DNA of 64,000 nt, taken from Galaxea fascicularis. Its lineage: Eukaryota; Cnidaria; Anthozoa; Scleractinia; Euphylliidae. The stretch is taken from assembly GCA_948470475.1 (NCBI GenBank), contig OX419335.1, positions 18,837,479 through 18,901,478 on the forward strand, in the 5' to 3' direction. The position numbers and the translations under genes are program-made. Numbering within the stretch: the stretch's first letter is position 1; each line of letters opens with the position of its first letter. Under the pieces are notes generated by a model, which saw only the letters and a list, made by a program, of their open reading frames with translations, was not told where the DNA came from and made no database searches. Positions 62,563 through 64,000 of the stretch are shown here, one piece after another.

Positions 62563-63768
62563 GAGTTTGGGTTTTGGTCGAGGGTCGAGGGTCGAGGGTA
62601 AAATGTCGAGGGTCGAGGGTAAGATGTCGAGGGTCCGAGAAAAATGTCGAGGGTCCATAAAAAACTAAAAATTGTAAATTGTAAAAAATAAACTGGTTTT
62701 GTATACTTTCACGCTTCATTTACACAGCTTCCACAGATGCACCCGCAACCGCAAATAAATAGATGCCGACTGAGAGAGGTCAAGGTTAACTTTGTGGAAA
62801 GCGTGACTAAGTAATTCGTCCATCGAAATATGGTTTTCTCTTAGGCGCCTACATCTCGCAGTTCCTGGGTTTCCATCCACCGTGAAGTCATAAGCAGAAC
62901 TATACATCGACCAGAACTCGTCACACACTGCAAAACTCGAACTGAGGAACAGCAAATGATTTCGCAACCAGAGATGCTCTAATGGAGGGGCTTTTAGCAA
63001 CGTCTGACAAAAGACTGACAAGAAAAACAAATGTTTTATCCATGATGTTTCAAGATTTGATCGTTTTTCTTGTCAATCTTTTGTCAGACGTTGCTAAAAG
63101 CCTGTTCATTAGCGCACGACAGGAACATATCTTTTCAATGTTAAGTCATGTTTGGGAAACTTTTATTCCAGCTCAGTATTGTAACTCACAAACGAAAATT
63201 GTTTATTCAGAAATTTTTTATTTTGTCGCATTCGGAGACAACAAATCTTGAAACATACCATGGATAAAAATTAAAAAAACAAAGACTGAAACAACAAACA
63301 TTTGTTTTTCTTGTCAGTCTTTTGTCAGACGTTGCTAAAAGCCCCTCCATTAGAGCATCTCTGGTTGCGAAATCATTTGCTGTTCCTCAGTTCGAGTTTT
63401 GCAGTGTGTGACGAGTTCTGGTCGATGTATAGTTCTGCTTATGACTTCACGGTGGATGGAAACCCAGGAACTGCGAGATGTAGGCGCCTAAGAGAAAACC
63501 ATATTTCGATGGACGAATTACTTAGTCACGCTTTCCACAAAGTTAACCTTGACCTCTCTCTGCCGGCATCTATTTATTTGCGGTTGCGGGTGCATCTGTG
63601 GAAGCTGTGTAAATGAAGCGTGAAAGTATACAAAACCAGTTTATTTTTTACAATTTACAATTTTTAGTTTTTATGGACCCTCGACATTTTTCTCGGACCC
63701 TCGACATCTTACCCTCGACCCTCGACATTTTACCCTCGACCCTCGACCCTCGACTAAAACCCAAACTC
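62563..63768. mobile_element. Foldback element, about 470-bp arms, 9-bp duplication (Mutator-like?)
   Basis: GAGTTTGGGTTTT...GTCGAGGG begins the left arm and its complement ends the right arm. The arms (about 62563-63035 and 63297-63768) are nearly identical, including a 104-codon open frame in each (62716-63030 minus, 63302-63616 plus) that differs at two residues. AGGGTGGCC lies outside both ends (62554-62562, 63769-63777). Long TIRs plus a 9-bp duplication are features of Mutator-like elements. The arm termini are built of GTCGAGGGTC tandem units. No transposase is present. Confidence 0.7.
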
Positions 63769-63777
63769 AGGGTGGCC

Positions 63778-64000
63778 GACCTTCTGTACTGTGGAGAGTG
63801 TTGGATTACTAAAGTCACATGCACTACACGTGCGCTGGGAAATTCGTGACACGAAGAAAAAAAGAGTCAAAGCCCATTCCTTGACTTGTGGCCTTACGGC
63901 CCAAGTGAAAATGTGTTTCACATTTCAGTGGGCTTAATCAATCCCCTTCTATTATTACTTGTTTTGTTTAGCACTTTTATTTAGCGAGTTTTTAAGAAAA
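63778..64000. other. Non-coding edge with a small hairpin
   Basis: A hairpin GGCCCAAGTGAAAATGTG / CACATTTCAGTGGGC lies near 63898-63934. An imperfect 30-nt direct repeat of 62521-62550 (GTTGGATTA.T.AAGTCAC.TGC) lies at 63800-63829. No gene. Confidence 0.4.

Overview
This window looks like animal nuclear DNA, most likely from a cnidarian and probably a stony coral. It is AT-rich, has genes split by many short introns, carries a typical extracellular-matrix gene made of Ig/TSP1/PLAC modules, and is packed with DIRS-type tyrosine-recombinase retrotransposons, MITEs and foldback repeats of the kind seen in coral genomes. The taxonomic call is inference; no species-specific marker is visible.

Layout. 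Positions 1-11,200 hold no gene I can support: a tRNA-derived repeat, two MITEs with clean target-site duplications, a small foldback and a degenerate tandem duplication. Positions 11,219-17,149 (+) hold a two-exon SAXO1/SAXO2 (FAM154) homologue. A 38-nt first coding exon encodes the family's N-terminal Cys motif, and a 4.5-kb intron separates it from the main exon. An RFX/X-box-like site lies 117 bp upstream of the ATG, which fits a ciliary gene.

From 18,608 to beyond 61,814 (-) runs one giant gene. I placed 37 exons: 33 consecutive I-set Ig domains, one per exon and all phase 1-1, then a 29-nt microexon, two TSP1 exons and a terminal PLAC exon with the stop codon. The exon phases sum to one open frame of about 3,710 codons in the window, and the 5' end lies outside. 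The C-terminal TSP1-TSP1-PLAC order places it with the ADAMTS-like/papilin matrix proteins rather than hemicentin. Seven consecutive Ig exons alternate between two sequence types (A-B-A-B-A-B-A), which indicates duplication of a two-exon unit. A second A-B pair is found at the 5' edge.

Two DIRS retrotransposons sit in introns of this gene. DIRS1 (48,793-54,393, +, antisense to the gene) is degraded and is itself split by a 592-bp MITE. DIRS2 (56,638-61,435, -, sense) is nearly intact: gag, RT/RNase H and tyrosine recombinase are present with one nonsense codon in the RT. Both carry terminal inverted repeats and an internal complementary region that reproduces the joined ends of the element, and this allowed the element ends to be set. 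A 1.2-kb foldback element with about 470-bp arms and a 9-bp duplication lies at 62,563-63,768.
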